Of a stretch of DNA of 64,000 bases, positions 17,073 through 25,852 are shown in pieces; the stretch's first letter is position 1; each line of letters starts with the position of its first letter. Position numbers and translations under genes: made by a program. The notes under the pieces are model-generated. The model saw only the letters and a program-made list of their open reading frames with translations. It was not told the DNA's origin and made no database searches. The stretch spans positions 1 through 64,000 of the forward strand of contig NZ_PDZL01000022.1 of NCBI RefSeq assembly GCF_002735705.1, in the 5' to 3' direction. Source of the DNA: Janthinobacterium sp. BJB426 (GTDB taxonomy: Bacteria > Pseudomonadota > Gammaproteobacteria > Burkholderiales > Burkholderiaceae_D).

Positions 17073-18443
17073 ATGAAACTCAGACAGAAAGTCATCTTCC
17101 TGGCCCTCACGCCGCTGATCCTCGCCCTGTGCGCGATCGCGTTTGCCGTGCGGCACCAAGCCATCACCCTGGCCGAGCAGCAGCGCGCCACCATCCAGCA
17201 AGCGTACTTGGCCAGCAAGGAGGCCGAACTCAAGCATTACGTGACCCTGGCCAGCCATTCCATCGCTTCCCTGTACCAGTCGGGGCGCAAGGATGACGCC
17301 ACGCAAGAGGAGGCCAAGCGCATCCTGTCCGCCCTCAGCTATGGCGACGATGGCTATTTCTTCATCTATGATTTGCAGGGCAAGTCGCTGATGCATCCGC
17401 GCCAGCCCGAGCTGGTGGGACAGAATCTGTGGCAATTGCGCGACGCCGAAGGCAATCTCACCATCCAGCGCCTGATGCAGCGGGCGCAGAGCGGCGGCGG
17501 CTTCGAGCGCTATAACTGGATCAAGCCGTCGACCAACAAGTCCGCACCCAAGCTCGGCTATGTGATCCTGATGCCGGAGTGGGGCTGGATGATGGGTACC
17601 GGCATCTACATGGATGACGTGGACCAGGCGCTGGCCAAGGTCGACGCCCAGCAATCGCGCAATATCCGCTCGACCATGGAACTGATCGCCGCCATCGCCA
17701 TCCTCGGTTCCCTGCTGGTGGCCGCCTGCGGCCTCGTGCTGAACCTGCGCGAATTGCGCGTGGCCGACGCCAAGCTGAAAGTGCTGGCGCAACGCGTGGT
17801 CGAGTCGCAGGAAGAGGAGCGTGCGCGGCTGTCGCGCGACTTGCATGACGGCATTAGCCAGTGGCTGGTGTCGATCAAACTGCAGATCGAGGCGGGCATC
17901 GCGCGTCTGGCCGGCAATGCCGAGCAGAAAGACAAGGCGCCCGCCACCTTCGAACGGGCCGCCGAGCAGCTGAACAAGGTGCTGGGCGAAGTGCGGCGCA
18001 TTTCGCACAACCTGCGCCCGGCCATTCTGGATGACCTGGGCCTGGCCGCCGCGCTCGACCACCTGGTGCATGAATTTAACGACAGCAGCAGCGCGCAAGC
18101 CAGTTTCACGGCCAGCCCGGCGGCGGCGGGCGAGGGCTTGCCCGACATGGTGAATACCGTGCTGTTCCGCATCGCCCAGGAAGCGCTGACCAATTGCGAG
18201 CGCCATGCCCACGCCCGCGGCGTGGAAGTGAGCCTGCACGAGGCAGGCAAGGCCGTCGAGTTGCGCATCCAGGATAATGGCGGCGGCTTCGATTTCGACG
18301 GCATCGCCCTGCATCCGCAGCGCGGCATCGGCCTGCGCAACATGACGGAACGGATGGAAGCCATCGGCGGCAGCCTGCACATCACTTCGTCTGCGGCCGG
18401 CACCCTGGTGCTGGCGCGGCTCGCCCTTCCACCGACACACTGA
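17073..18443 (+). CDS. Cache-domain sensor histidine kinase (HisKA_3 type)
   Basis: The 456-residue kinase has transmembrane helices at about 7-27 and 205-226 flanking a periplasmic single-Cache sensor (EAELKHYVTLA, GYFFIYDLQGKSLMHPRQPE, GWMMGTGIYMDDVD). The cytoplasmic part is HisKA_3 with the phospho-His in RLSRDLHDGISQWL and a HATPase with EALTNCERHAHA, QDNGGGFDFDG and RGIGLRNMTERM. Cache domains of this type bind small carboxylates or amino acids, which fits control of the adjacent cstA transporter. It is 28 bases upstream of its response regulator. Confidence 0.93.
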   Translation: MKLRQKVIFLALTPLILALCAIAFAVRHQAITLAEQQRATIQQAYLASKEAELKHYVTLASHSIASLYQSGRKDDATQEEAKRILSALSYGDDGYFFIYDLQGKSLMHPRQPELVGQNLWQLRDAEGNLTIQRLMQRAQSGGGFERYNWIKPSTNKSAPKLGYVILMPEWGWMMGTGIYMDDVDQALAKVDAQQSRNIRSTMELIAAIAILGSLLVAACGLVLNLRELRVADAKLKVLAQRVVESQEEERARLSRDLHDGISQWLVSIKLQIEAGIARLAGNAEQKDKAPATFERAAEQLNKVLGEVRRISHNLRPAILDDLGLAAALDHLVHEFNDSSSAQASFTASPAAAGEGLPDMVNTVLFRIAQEALTNCERHAHARGVEVSLHEAGKAVELRIQDNGGGFDFDGIALHPQRGIGLRNMTERMEAIGGSLHITSSAAGTLVLARLALPPTH

Positions 18444-18471
18444 TGAATAGATACCGAGAAGATACTGAGAC

Positions 18472-19101
18472 ATGAGCGAGAAGATCAACATCCTGCTGGT
18501 GGACGACCACCCCCTCGTGCGCGACGGCTTGCGCGCGCGCCTGGAAGCGGTGGCGCATTTTGACGTGGTGGCCGAGGCGGGCGGCGCCGATGAGGCGCTG
18601 TCACAGGCGCGCCTCCACCAGGTCGACCTCGTGTTGATGGATATCAATATGCGCGGCATCAACGGCATCGAAGCGACGGCGCTGTTCAAGCAGGCGTTTC
18701 CGCAGATTGCCGTGCTGATCCTGTCCATGCATGACAAGCTCGAATATGTGTCGCAAGCCATCGCCGCCGGCGCGCGCGGCTATGTGCTCAAAGATGCCCC
18801 TGGGAAAGATATCGTCTTCGCCATCGAGACGGTGATGTCCGGCGGCATTTATTACAGCGCGGCGCTGGCGCGGCAGCTATCGCGCCCGCAAGTCCACGAT
18901 TCCTTCCTCACCACGCGCGAGCAGCAGGTGCTGCAGCACATCGCCGGGGGCCAGTCGAACAAGCAGATCGCCCGCGCGCTGGACCTGAGCGTGCGCACGG
19001 TGGAGACGCACCGGCTGAACATCAAGCGCAAGCTCGGCATCGAAGGGCAGGCTGAATTGATCAAATATGCGGTCGAGCACGCGCATGGCGGCAGCGCCTG
19101 A
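18472..19101 (+). CDS. NarL/LuxR-type response regulator
   Basis: The 209-residue protein has a receiver domain with VDDHPLVRDG, phospho-acceptor Asp57 in VLMDINMRG, and the conserved Lys in YVLKDAPG. The C-terminal LuxR helix-turn-helix reads LTTREQQVLQHIAGG followed by NKQIARALDLSVRTVETH. It should be phosphorylated by the kinase encoded immediately upstream and control transcription, probably of divergent cstA-ybdD. All key residues are present. Confidence 0.95.
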   Translation: MSEKINILLVDDHPLVRDGLRARLEAVAHFDVVAEAGGADEALSQARLHQVDLVLMDINMRGINGIEATALFKQAFPQIAVLILSMHDKLEYVSQAIAAGARGYVLKDAPGKDIVFAIETVMSGGIYYSAALARQLSRPQVHDSFLTTREQQVLQHIAGGQSNKQIARALDLSVRTVETHRLNIKRKLGIEGQAELIKYAVEHAHGGSA

Positions 19102-19319
19102 GCAGGCGCGCGCCGTGCCGGGTTTTTGTCACACCCGCATGACAGGCGGGTCTCGCGGGGGAATGTTCTTTTTGAATATTTATTGCCAAAATTAAACTGT
19201 TTCATGGGTGAGATTCGGATAGAATGATTCTCGCTGTCGAAATGGCATCCCTGACGGGCCAGGGTTGCCAATGCTGGTCAGTTTATTTACTATGGCGCCC
19301 TACCCACACTGAGATACCG

Positions 19320-20492
19320 ATGTCAGCGTCTGAATCAAACCTGTTTCCGTTGGTGGGATTGCAAGCAGTGGCCAATGCTCATAACGAGTGGGTCGCTGTC
19401 ACCTTGCATGTACCGCAGGCCTCGACGGCGCCGCTGCTGGCGGCGCTGGCCGCCGCCGATGCGTATGCCTTCCTGGCGCCGCTCGACTGCATCATTCCCC
19501 TGGCCGACCCGCATGACGTGGACGAGGCCGTGCTGGCGCAACTGGCGCCGCAACGCACCATCTTCCGTTTGCCGGCCCATCTAGCCGGCGATAAACATAT
19601 CCAGAAAAAGTGCCAGCAATGGCGCGATGCCGGCTATCGCCTCATCCTCGATGGGGCCGAAGCCGGTCCCGTGACGGCGGCGCAAGTCGACGCGCGCGCG
19701 CTGAGCTTTGACGCGTCCGGCCCACGCCCGGCCCTGCACCAGTTGCTGCCCCTGGCGGGGCCGCACCTGGCCTACAACATCGCCGACGCGGGGCAGTTTG
19801 TTGCCTTGCAAGAACTTGGCATCAGCTGGTTTGCCGGCGACTACGCCCTGCACCATGCGCGCCAGCAAAGCGAGCCGGAAGACGCCACGTCGCGGCGCCG
19901 CCTGCTGGCGCTGCTGGGCTTGCTGGCCCGCGATGCCGACGCGCACGAGCTGGAAGTGCCGCTCAAGCAAGATCCATCGCTCAGCTATCATTTATTGAAA
20001 CTGGTCAATTCAGCCGCCTTTGGTTTCACGGCGCCGATTACCAGTTTCAGCCAGGCCATCACTTTGCTGGGCCGGCGCCAGCTGCAGCGCTGGCTGCAGC
20101 TGCTGCTGTATGCGCGGCAACAGGACGACGGCAAGCTCCACGCGCTGCTGCCGCTGGCGGCCGTGCGCGCGGCGCAGATGGAAGCGCTGTGCCAGCTGCG
20201 CGGCGGCGACCGCGACGCGCAAGACCTGGCCTTCATGGCGGGTGTGTTCTCGCTGCTCGACGTCCTGCTGGGCATGCCGATGGAAGAGATCATCGCCACC
20301 CTGAACCTGGCGCCGGAAGTGAGCGTCGCCTTGCTCGAACGCAATGGCGAGCTGGGCACCTTGCTGGCGCTGGTCGAAAGCGCCACGCCGCCGCCCGAGG
20401 GCTTGCGCCGCGCCGGCATCGATGGAGAAACCTATTGGCGCAGCCTGCTGCAGGCCTACCAATGGGCGATCCAGGTCAGCCGGAACCTCTAG
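19320..20492 (+). CDS. HDOD-domain signalling protein with an EAL-like N-terminus
   Basis: From ATG 19320 the protein has 390 residues. The C-terminal half is an HDOD domain (LKQDPSLSYHLLKLVNSAAFGF and SQAITLLGRRQLQRWLQLLL), an HD-fold module that has lost its metal-binding catalytic residues. The N-terminal 190 residues resemble a degenerate EAL/YuxH-type domain without the EAL motif. Such proteins act as signalling scaffolds rather than enzymes. An in-frame upstream start exists at 19224, but 19320 starts the conserved protein. The next gene begins one base after its stop, indicating an operon with the PAS-GGDEF-EAL protein. Confidence 0.85.
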   Translation: MSASESNLFPLVGLQAVANAHNEWVAVTLHVPQASTAPLLAALAAADAYAFLAPLDCIIPLADPHDVDEAVLAQLAPQRTIFRLPAHLAGDKHIQKKCQQWRDAGYRLILDGAEAGPVTAAQVDARALSFDASGPRPALHQLLPLAGPHLAYNIADAGQFVALQELGISWFAGDYALHHARQQSEPEDATSRRRLLALLGLLARDADAHELEVPLKQDPSLSYHLLKLVNSAAFGFTAPITSFSQAITLLGRRQLQRWLQLLLYARQQDDGKLHALLPLAAVRAAQMEALCQLRGGDRDAQDLAFMAGVFSLLDVLLGMPMEEIIATLNLAPEVSVALLERNGELGTLLALVESATPPPEGLRRAGIDGETYWRSLLQAYQWAIQVSRNL

Positions 20493-20493
20493 C

Positions 20494-22539
20494 ATGACCC
20501 TGTTTCCGGTGTCGGATTTCCTTGGTGACAGTGCCGCCCTGTGCGACGCCGTCGTGCGTTTGCGCGGCCCCGCGCTGGTCGCTGAGCTGGGCCGTATCGC
20601 CAGCACCGTGATGGCCAGCCCGCACGGCCAGTTCCTGCCCGCGGCCAGCGCCGATGGCGGCGCTCCGCCCGCGCCTTTCCCCCGCGATACGCCTGCCTTG
20701 CTGCAGGAAATCAGTTTCGATGGCCATTGCTTCGGCCATTACAGCGTGGCGGGACGCAGTCTGTACAGCGACGCCGACCGCCGCCACCTGGCCAGCCTGG
20801 CATCGCTGACTGCCGGCGTCTTGCAAGTGCATTCGCTGGCGCAACGTTCCACGCATGCCTACGCGCAAGTGGAAGCCTTGCTGGCGCAGCAGACGCAAAT
20901 CCTCGACCAGTTGCACGAATCCGTGCTGACGATGGACTTGACGGGCTACATCACCAGCTGGAACAAGGGCGCCGAGCGCCTGTTCGGCTACACCTCGGTG
21001 GAAGCCGTGGGGCGCAACATCCTGTTCCTGTACGACGATGAAGACACGGGTTTCCACGACGCCTTCCTGGAGCAGGGAGGGCGCCTGATGGAGGTGCGCC
21101 GCCGAAAGAAGTCAGGCGAGATATTCTGGGCCAGCCTGTCCCTGTCGCCGCTGCAAGACCTGGACGACAAGCCCATCGGACTCATCGCCTACCTGACGGA
21201 CATCACCGAGCGCAAGCTGGCCGAAGAGCGCTTGCACCACCTGGCCTATTACGACCCGCTGACCAGCCTGCCCAACCGCACCCTGCTGGCCAAGCTGGTC
21301 GACCAGGCCCTCTCCGTGGCGCAGCGCAGCAAGATGCTCGGCTGCGTGCTGTTCATCGACCTGAACCGCTTTAAACTGATCAACGACACCCTGGGCCGGC
21401 GCATCGGCGACGAACTGCTGCGGCAAGTGTCGCTGCGTTTCCGCCATGCCTTGCGCGACCAAGACCTGGTGGCGCGCCTGGGCGGCGACGAGTTCGCCGT
21501 CGGCCTGTTCGATATCGGCCAGCACTTCGAGGCCAGCATGGTGGCGCAAAAGCTGCTCGCTTCCCTGGTGGAACCGTTTTTGATCGAAGGCCACGACTTG
21601 CGCGTGGGCGCCAGCATCGGCATCAGCGTGTATCCGCAAGACGGGCAGGATGCGGAAACCCTGCTGCGCCTGGCCGACATCGCCATGTACCGTGCCAAGC
21701 AGGACAGCGGCGGCGAAGCGGAAAGCGTGGCCTTCTACAGCCAGGACATGAACCTGGGCATGCAGGCGCGCATGCGCCTGGAAACCGGCTTGCGCCAGGC
21801 TTTGTCCGAGCAGCAACTGTTGCTGCACTACCAGCCGAAATACGCGCTGGGCAGCGGGCGCATCATCGGCGCCGAAGCGCTGGTGCGCTGGCACCACCCG
21901 CAGCACGGCATGATCCCGCCGGCCGAGTTCATCCCCCTGGCCGAATCGACGGGCCTGGTGGTGCAGGTGGGCGAATGGGTGCTGGAAGCGGCCTGCGCCC
22001 AGGCGCAGGCGTGGAAACTGGCCGGCCTGCCGCCGATCCGCCTGGCCGTGAACGTCTCCGCCCGCGAATTCACGGCAGCCTTGCCCGCCAGGGTGGCGGC
22101 GACCCTGTCCCGCTACGGCCTGGAAGCGGCCTGGCTGGAGCTGGAAATCACGGAAAGCACCCTGATGCACAACATCGAGCGCGTGATCGGCATCATGGAC
22201 CGCATCACGGCGCTGGGCGTAGCCCTGTCCTTGGACGATTTCGGCACCGGCTACTCAAGCCTGTCCTATTTGAAACGCTTTCCCATCGACACGTTAAAAA
22301 TCGACAGGTCCTTCACCACCGGCATCCCGACCGACGCCAGCGACTGCGCCATCGCCAGCACCATCATCAGCATCGCCCAGCAGCTGCACCATAAAGTGAT
22401 CGCGGAAGGCGTGGAAACGGCCGAGCAACTGGCCTTCCTGAAGAGTTCTGGCTGCGACGAAGTGCAAGGCTATCTGTTCTCGCGCCCCTTGCCGGCAGGG
22501 GAGTTCGAGAAGGCGCTGCGGGAAAATTGGGGTCTGTAG
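20494..22539 (+). CDS. PAS-GGDEF-EAL cyclic di-GMP signalling protein
   Basis: The 681-residue protein has an N-terminal region of about 145 residues resembling a weak GAF domain, a PAS domain (LDQLHESVLTMDLTGYITSW) with a PAC tail, a GGDEF domain with GGDEFAVGL and an EAL domain with EALVRWHHP, ELEITESTLM and DDFGTGYSSLSYLKRF. Both output domains keep their signatures, so diguanylate cyclase and phosphodiesterase activities are both possible. It is cytoplasmic, with no membrane segment seen. ATG 20494 lies one base after the HDOD gene, and the frame stays open upstream inside that gene. Confidence 0.93.
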   Translation: MTLFPVSDFLGDSAALCDAVVRLRGPALVAELGRIASTVMASPHGQFLPAASADGGAPPAPFPRDTPALLQEISFDGHCFGHYSVAGRSLYSDADRRHLASLASLTAGVLQVHSLAQRSTHAYAQVEALLAQQTQILDQLHESVLTMDLTGYITSWNKGAERLFGYTSVEAVGRNILFLYDDEDTGFHDAFLEQGGRLMEVRRRKKSGEIFWASLSLSPLQDLDDKPIGLIAYLTDITERKLAEERLHHLAYYDPLTSLPNRTLLAKLVDQALSVAQRSKMLGCVLFIDLNRFKLINDTLGRRIGDELLRQVSLRFRHALRDQDLVARLGGDEFAVGLFDIGQHFEASMVAQKLLASLVEPFLIEGHDLRVGASIGISVYPQDGQDAETLLRLADIAMYRAKQDSGGEAESVAFYSQDMNLGMQARMRLETGLRQALSEQQLLLHYQPKYALGSGRIIGAEALVRWHHPQHGMIPPAEFIPLAESTGLVVQVGEWVLEAACAQAQAWKLAGLPPIRLAVNVSAREFTAALPARVAATLSRYGLEAAWLELEITESTLMHNIERVIGIMDRITALGVALSLDDFGTGYSSLSYLKRFPIDTLKIDRSFTTGIPTDASDCAIASTIISIAQQLHHKVIAEGVETAEQLAFLKSSGCDEVQGYLFSRPLPAGEFEKALRENWGL

Positions 22540-22685
22540 GCTTAGCTTTGGTGTGTCAGCACAGATATTGAAGCTATAGGCGAAGAGCCGTGGGTGTTCT
22601 CCTGTCCGCTTCGCTGGGGGAAATAAGGCCACGGGAGTGCTAGCCATTGGTAAGCCACTGACCTTTATGTATAATGCTGCCATCT

Positions 22686-22775
22686 GGAAGCGTGGCCGAG
22701 TGGTTGAAGGCACTAGTCTTGAAAACTAGCGACGGGTTAAACTGTTCGTGAGTTCGAATCTCACCGCTTCCGCCA
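22686..22775 (+). tRNA. tRNA-Ser (anticodon UGA)
   Basis: The 90-base gene folds as a class II tRNA with a long variable arm. The acceptor stem pairs GGAAGCG (22686-22692) with CGCTTCC (22765-22771), followed by discriminator G and encoded CCA. The anticodon loop contains CTTGAAA, giving UGA, and the T-arm has GTTCGAATC. It reads UCA/UCG-type serine codons. Its 3' end is the integration target of the prophage: the last 14 bases recur at 59048-59061. Confidence 0.97.
22762..22775 (+). other. attL: attachment core in the 3' end of tRNA-Ser
   Basis: CACCGCTTCCGCCA ends the tRNA gene and is repeated exactly at 59048-59061. The integrase gene adjoins it, so this is the left boundary of the prophage; integration leaves the tRNA intact. 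Confidence 0.82.
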
Positions 22776-22783
22776 GAACTATG

Positions 22784-22820
22784 AAAATAAGCCCTTGATT
22801 ATCAAGGGCTTATTTTTTTT
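22784..22820 (+). terminator. Intrinsic terminator after tRNA-Ser
   Basis: AATAAGCCCTTGA pairs with TCAAGGGCTTATT, followed by eight T residues. It terminates the tRNA transcript and, since it is nearly symmetric, may also stop the integrase transcript from the other side. It lies inside the integrated element. Confidence 0.9.
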
Positions 22821-22904
22821 GTGCCTTCGCCTAAAAAATCCCTGATGTAAAACTTCATTTTCAACTTAGCGCTAATTTGCGGAAATGGTTTCCGCAACTC
22901 GCCG

Positions 22905-23963
22905 CTAGCGGGTAGGGCGGACAGCCTGGCCAATGCGCCGATAGACCTTTTCCGTGATAACTTTTTCACTATGCCCCAGCAGAGAGCTGGCGGCGCCCAG
23001 GTCGGCAATGTCGCTGGCGGAGCGCGCCCGGATATCGCGGAACTGGAAGGCCTTGATGCGGCTGGCCAGCTCCTCGTCGCCAGCTTTTAGCGCCAGTTCC
23101 GCTGCAGCTTTCCGGGCGCCATCGAAGCGCAGGCGCAAATGCCACTTCTTGACCTGGCAACCATTCGGCAGCGCGACGATGAAGGTGGTGCGCGGCCGGT
23201 GCGGGCGCGCGTGGATGCGCTCGATGACCTTCGCCAGTTCGGACTTGATGCCCTCGTGCTCGAGCACGATGCGCAGCAGCTTGTTGCTCTTGCCCTGGCG
23301 CACCTGCAGCGCCCCGTCCTTCAAATCGCCGTCGCGCATCTTGAGCACGTCCGCAGGCCGCTGTCCGGTCAGGTAGTTCAGGTCCATGGCGTCCTGCAGC
23401 TCTTCACAGCCTGCGTTCCGTACCGCATCCCATACGGCCTTGTCGGCATAGAAGTCGCGCGGTATCTCCTTATTTTTGCGTACACCGCGGCATGGATTTT
23501 CGCGCTTCGTGTAGCCCCATTCCCTTGCCATATTGAACACATGCGACAGTAGCGCAATTTCGCGGTTGGCGCGTACCTTGGCGCTGCGCGCATCGCGGTA
23601 GCGGGCAATGTCCTGCGGCGTGATGGCATCGATGGGCGCACTGTCAAAGACCGGGCGCAGCTGGCTTAGTGAACTGGCGTTCTCTTTTTGCGTGCCTGGC
23701 GCCTTACCGGGCAGGACGTCTCGAATGTACTGCGCAAACACGTATTCCATAAGCGTGGCGTCGGTCGGAACTGGCTTGCACTCGTATTCCGCCCACAGGC
23801 GCTTGGCTTCGACCAAATCCGTGCCCAGCGGGTATTCCTTCCGGTTCCCGGCGTCGTCCCGGCCGTTGTAGTAGTAGCCAGTCCATGTTTCGCCCGATTT
23901 CAGCTTGCGCACGCGGCGCAGCATGCGCGGTGGAAGTTTGTAGCCAGTGCTCTTAGGTCGCAT
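22905..23963 (-). CDS. int: Phage tyrosine integrase
   Basis: The 352-residue site-specific recombinase catalyses insertion and excision at the tRNA-Ser 3' end. The N-terminal arm- and core-binding parts (MRPKSTGYKL to about 170) precede the catalytic domain with its first Arg in YLTGQRPADVLKMR, the box II equivalent FQFRDIRARSASD, and LLGHSEKVITEKVYRR containing the nucleophilic Tyr. In box II the usual first His is replaced by Arg; this variant looks familiar from P2-like integrases and need not mean inactivity. It is the prophage gene nearest attL and is transcribed toward the tRNA, with early genes upstream. Confidence 0.95.
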   Translation of the reverse strand: MRPKSTGYKLPPRMLRRVRKLKSGETWTGYYYNGRDDAGNRKEYPLGTDLVEAKRLWAEYECKPVPTDATLMEYVFAQYIRDVLPGKAPGTQKENASSLSQLRPVFDSAPIDAITPQDIARYRDARSAKVRANREIALLSHVFNMAREWGYTKRENPCRGVRKNKEIPRDFYADKAVWDAVRNAGCEELQDAMDLNYLTGQRPADVLKMRDGDLKDGALQVRQGKSNKLLRIVLEHEGIKSELAKVIERIHARPHRPRTTFIVALPNGCQVKKWHLRLRFDGARKAAAELALKAGDEELASRIKAFQFRDIRARSASDIADLGAASSLLGHSEKVITEKVYRRIGQAVRPTR

Positions 23964-23976
23964 TGTTTTCTTTCTA

Positions 23977-24228
23977 TTAACGTACTTTGGACAGGTCTGG
24001 CGCCCAGGCCGGCGTGCTCACCAGGCTGGCGGGATTGATGCCGCTCAAGCGCAACCTGGCGTACAGGCGCCCAATGATGGGTGCGCCGGCCCGGTTTTTG
24101 ATGAAGGTCCAGCCGTTCTGCTGCAGCCATTTGATCTGATCCACCTTCCGGCAGCAGCCGGAAATGGTTTCCAGTTCTTCCGCAGTCAGGGTTTCGGACT
24201 GGATCGAATTGTCAAAAAGGTTATTCAT
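23977..24228 (-). CDS. DUF4224-like small protein, possible excisionase role
   Basis: From ATG 24228 the product has 83 residues. It carries the pattern LTAEELETISG, then QIKWLQQNGWTFIKNRAGAPIIGRLYA, matching the DUF4224 family often found just before phage integrases. The family resembles small DNA-binding proteins and may help directional recombination; that is unproven. It lies 13 bases before the integrase start and its ATG overlaps the stop of the gene upstream, so it belongs to the integrase operon. Confidence 0.78.
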   Translation of the reverse strand: MNNLFDNSIQSETLTAEELETISGCCRKVDQIKWLQQNGWTFIKNRAGAPIIGRLYARLRLSGINPASLVSTPAWAPDLSKVR

Positions 24229-24374
24229 TGGGGTGCCGCTTTCTTTATGGCCGGGCTGCATGCTTGGCATTTGTTCGTGGCCAAGGCGAACGCTTCTGCC
24301 TCCGTGTATTGAGGGACTTCGGCGCCAGGCTTGCGGTAATCGCGCAGCCGGCAGAATTCTTTGTACTGATCCAT
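24225..24374 (-). CDS. Small hypothetical phage protein, 49 residues
   Basis: MDQYKEFCRLRDYRKPG begins a 49-residue frame that ends in an ATGA overlap with the next gene, a sign of real translational coupling. The protein is hydrophilic with two cysteines near CQACSP and a third near the start. A GGGGC stretch precedes the start. No family was recognised. It sits between the PAPS-reductase-like gene and the DUF4224 gene. Confidence 0.6.
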   Translation of the reverse strand: MDQYKEFCRLRDYRKPGAEVPQYTEAEAFALATNKCQACSPAIKKAAPQ

Positions 24375-24389
24375 TTTTTTATGCCCCTT

Positions 24390-25241
24390 CTAGTCTGTGC
24401 AGCCGCAATCCGTCAGCGCATCATCGAACGGGAACAATTCACCGTGATTCATCGCCATGTCATACATCGCCTGATAGCTGGGCCTATCCTTGCGGAACCA
24501 GCCGCCAGCACCCGATCCGGCCGTTTGGGCGTTCTTTTCTTGCTGTATCCACCACAGCGCGCGGCTTGGCTTTTCGCGGATCAGGGATAGCACCTGGTTG
24601 CCGCCTTTCAGGAAGCACAGGTCGCAGTTGCCGTGCATCGTCTTGCCGCTCATATTCGGCAGGCCCAGGTCAAAATCTTGTCCCGCCCAAAACGCGCTGA
24701 CATCGGCCACGGTCAGGCCGGCCGCCGCCAGCGGCGCCTCTTTCACTTCGTGCTTGCCATAATCCTGATTCGCCAGCCGCGCCACGCGCATGGGCTCGTC
24801 GGCGCGCATGCCGATAAACGTGGTCCACTCGACCAGGCCTATCGATTTCAAATAGCGCTGCATCGGGCGCACCTTGAGTTCCGCCGTGCAAAAACGCGCG
24901 ACAGGGTTCGGCAGGAATTTCTTTTCGTCGTGCAGATCGGCGAACGGCTCGCCGCGGCGGCTGGCCGTTGCAAAGTCCACGACGGCAAATTCTTTGCCTC
25001 GCTCGGCATTGCGCGGCCGGTTTTCAATCCAGACGATGGGAACGCCCCAGCGCTCGCCGCAGTCGCGCACGAATTCAAGGGTTGCTTCCTCTTCTTTGCC
25101 GGTGTTGGCGAAGCACACCACGACGTCAGCCGGCAGCGTGCCGCCGTAGGCTTGAAGCGTCATCCACAGCATCATGCCGCTGGTACGGCCGCCGCTGAAC
25201 GAAATGACGCCCGGGCCGTCGAACAGGAATGGACTGTTCAT
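24390..25241 (-). CDS. Phage PAPS-reductase-like ATP pyrophosphatase
   Basis: From ATG 25241 the product has 283 residues. The N-terminus carries the PP-loop SFSGGRTSGMML, typical of PAPS reductase/N-type ATP pyrophosphatases, followed by VVCFANTGKEEEATLEFV, another family landmark. Cysteines occur in ARFCTAELKVRP, NCDLCFLKGG and the DCGCTD tail, possibly binding metal. The family includes sulfate-assimilation reductases and DndC, which acts in DNA phosphorothioation; many phages carry orphan members with unknown use. It overlaps the MTase-like gene upstream by 4 bases (ATGA), so the two probably act together. Confidence 0.85.
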   Translation of the reverse strand: MNSPFLFDGPGVISFSGGRTSGMMLWMTLQAYGGTLPADVVVCFANTGKEEEATLEFVRDCGERWGVPIVWIENRPRNAERGKEFAVVDFATASRRGEPFADLHDEKKFLPNPVARFCTAELKVRPMQRYLKSIGLVEWTTFIGMRADEPMRVARLANQDYGKHEVKEAPLAAAGLTVADVSAFWAGQDFDLGLPNMSGKTMHGNCDLCFLKGGNQVLSLIREKPSRALWWIQQEKNAQTAGSGAGGWFRKDRPSYQAMYDMAMNHGELFPFDDALTDCGCTD

Positions 25242-25852
25242 GCGGACACCATGCAGCGTCGCGCCAGGGCCACCAGCCAATGCGCCAGCTCGGGCGGCGT
25301 GTGCTCGCGTTCCGCCTTGCCGCATTCCGGCCGCCAGCCCGGATCGCCTTTTCGGCGCCGCTCGCCGGCGCGGTTGCGGCCGGACGGGGCGATCACATGC
25401 GAGGCGTCGCCCAGGACGATGGGCATGGCCGGTATTTGAGCCGGCGCACAGCCGACGATGTACAGCAAGGTGGCCTTTTCCGCGCGGTGGCCAAACGAGC
25501 TTTGGAAAATCGGCAGCGTCCAGCCGCCAAATTTGTCCCGCTCGCCGATCGCTGGCAAGCCGCAGTGTGGCCAGAGGGTAGAGCGCTTCGGGTGCTCGAG
25601 CACGCCGCCGAACTTGCGCACTTGGGCGACGGCCCACACCGCCAGTTCCTTTTCGTCCGGGCGCGGCTTGGCCAGATGGCGCAGCGTGCTCCAGGAGCGG
25701 CAAGGCGGATGCGCGACCACCGGCACGCCACCCGGCCAGGCGCGGGCGTCGCGCTCCGCGTCCCAGGCGTCCACCGCCGGCATGGCTTTGTAGATCGAAT
25801 TGGCGCGCACGAACAGGGCCGCCACGGCCGGTAATGTGCGTTCCGCTGTCAT
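25238..25852 (-). CDS. Phage protein with C5-methyltransferase-like motifs
   Basis: From ATG 25852 this 204-residue protein contains VVAHPPCRSWSTLRH (HPPC at 48-51) and GGVLEHPKRSTLW, which resemble motifs IV (PPC) and VI (ENV-like) of cytosine-C5 methyltransferases, then SSFGHRAEKATLLYIVG. No N-terminal AdoMet-binding motif is evident, so it may be a degenerate relative or a different base-modifying enzyme. ATGA overlaps link it to the gene on each side. A bare hypothetical label is the safe alternative. Confidence 0.6.
   Translation of the reverse strand: MTAERTLPAVAALFVRANSIYKAMPAVDAWDAERDARAWPGGVPVVAHPPCRSWSTLRHLAKPRPDEKELAVWAVAQVRKFGGVLEHPKRSTLWPHCGLPAIGERDKFGGWTLPIFQSSFGHRAEKATLLYIVGCAPAQIPAMPIVLGDASHVIAPSGRNRAGERRRKGDPGWRPECGKAEREHTPPELAHWLVALARRCMVSA

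Noticed and set aside
16941..18761. 606-residue open frame opposite the Cache kinase
   Set aside because: No domain, and the sense strand has a complete kinase with all boxes.
22905..23963. Integrase inactivation because box II has Arg where His is usual
   Set aside because: Other catalytic residues are intact, and the RDIR variant looks familiar from P2-like integrases (from memory, not checked); not evidence of a dead enzyme.
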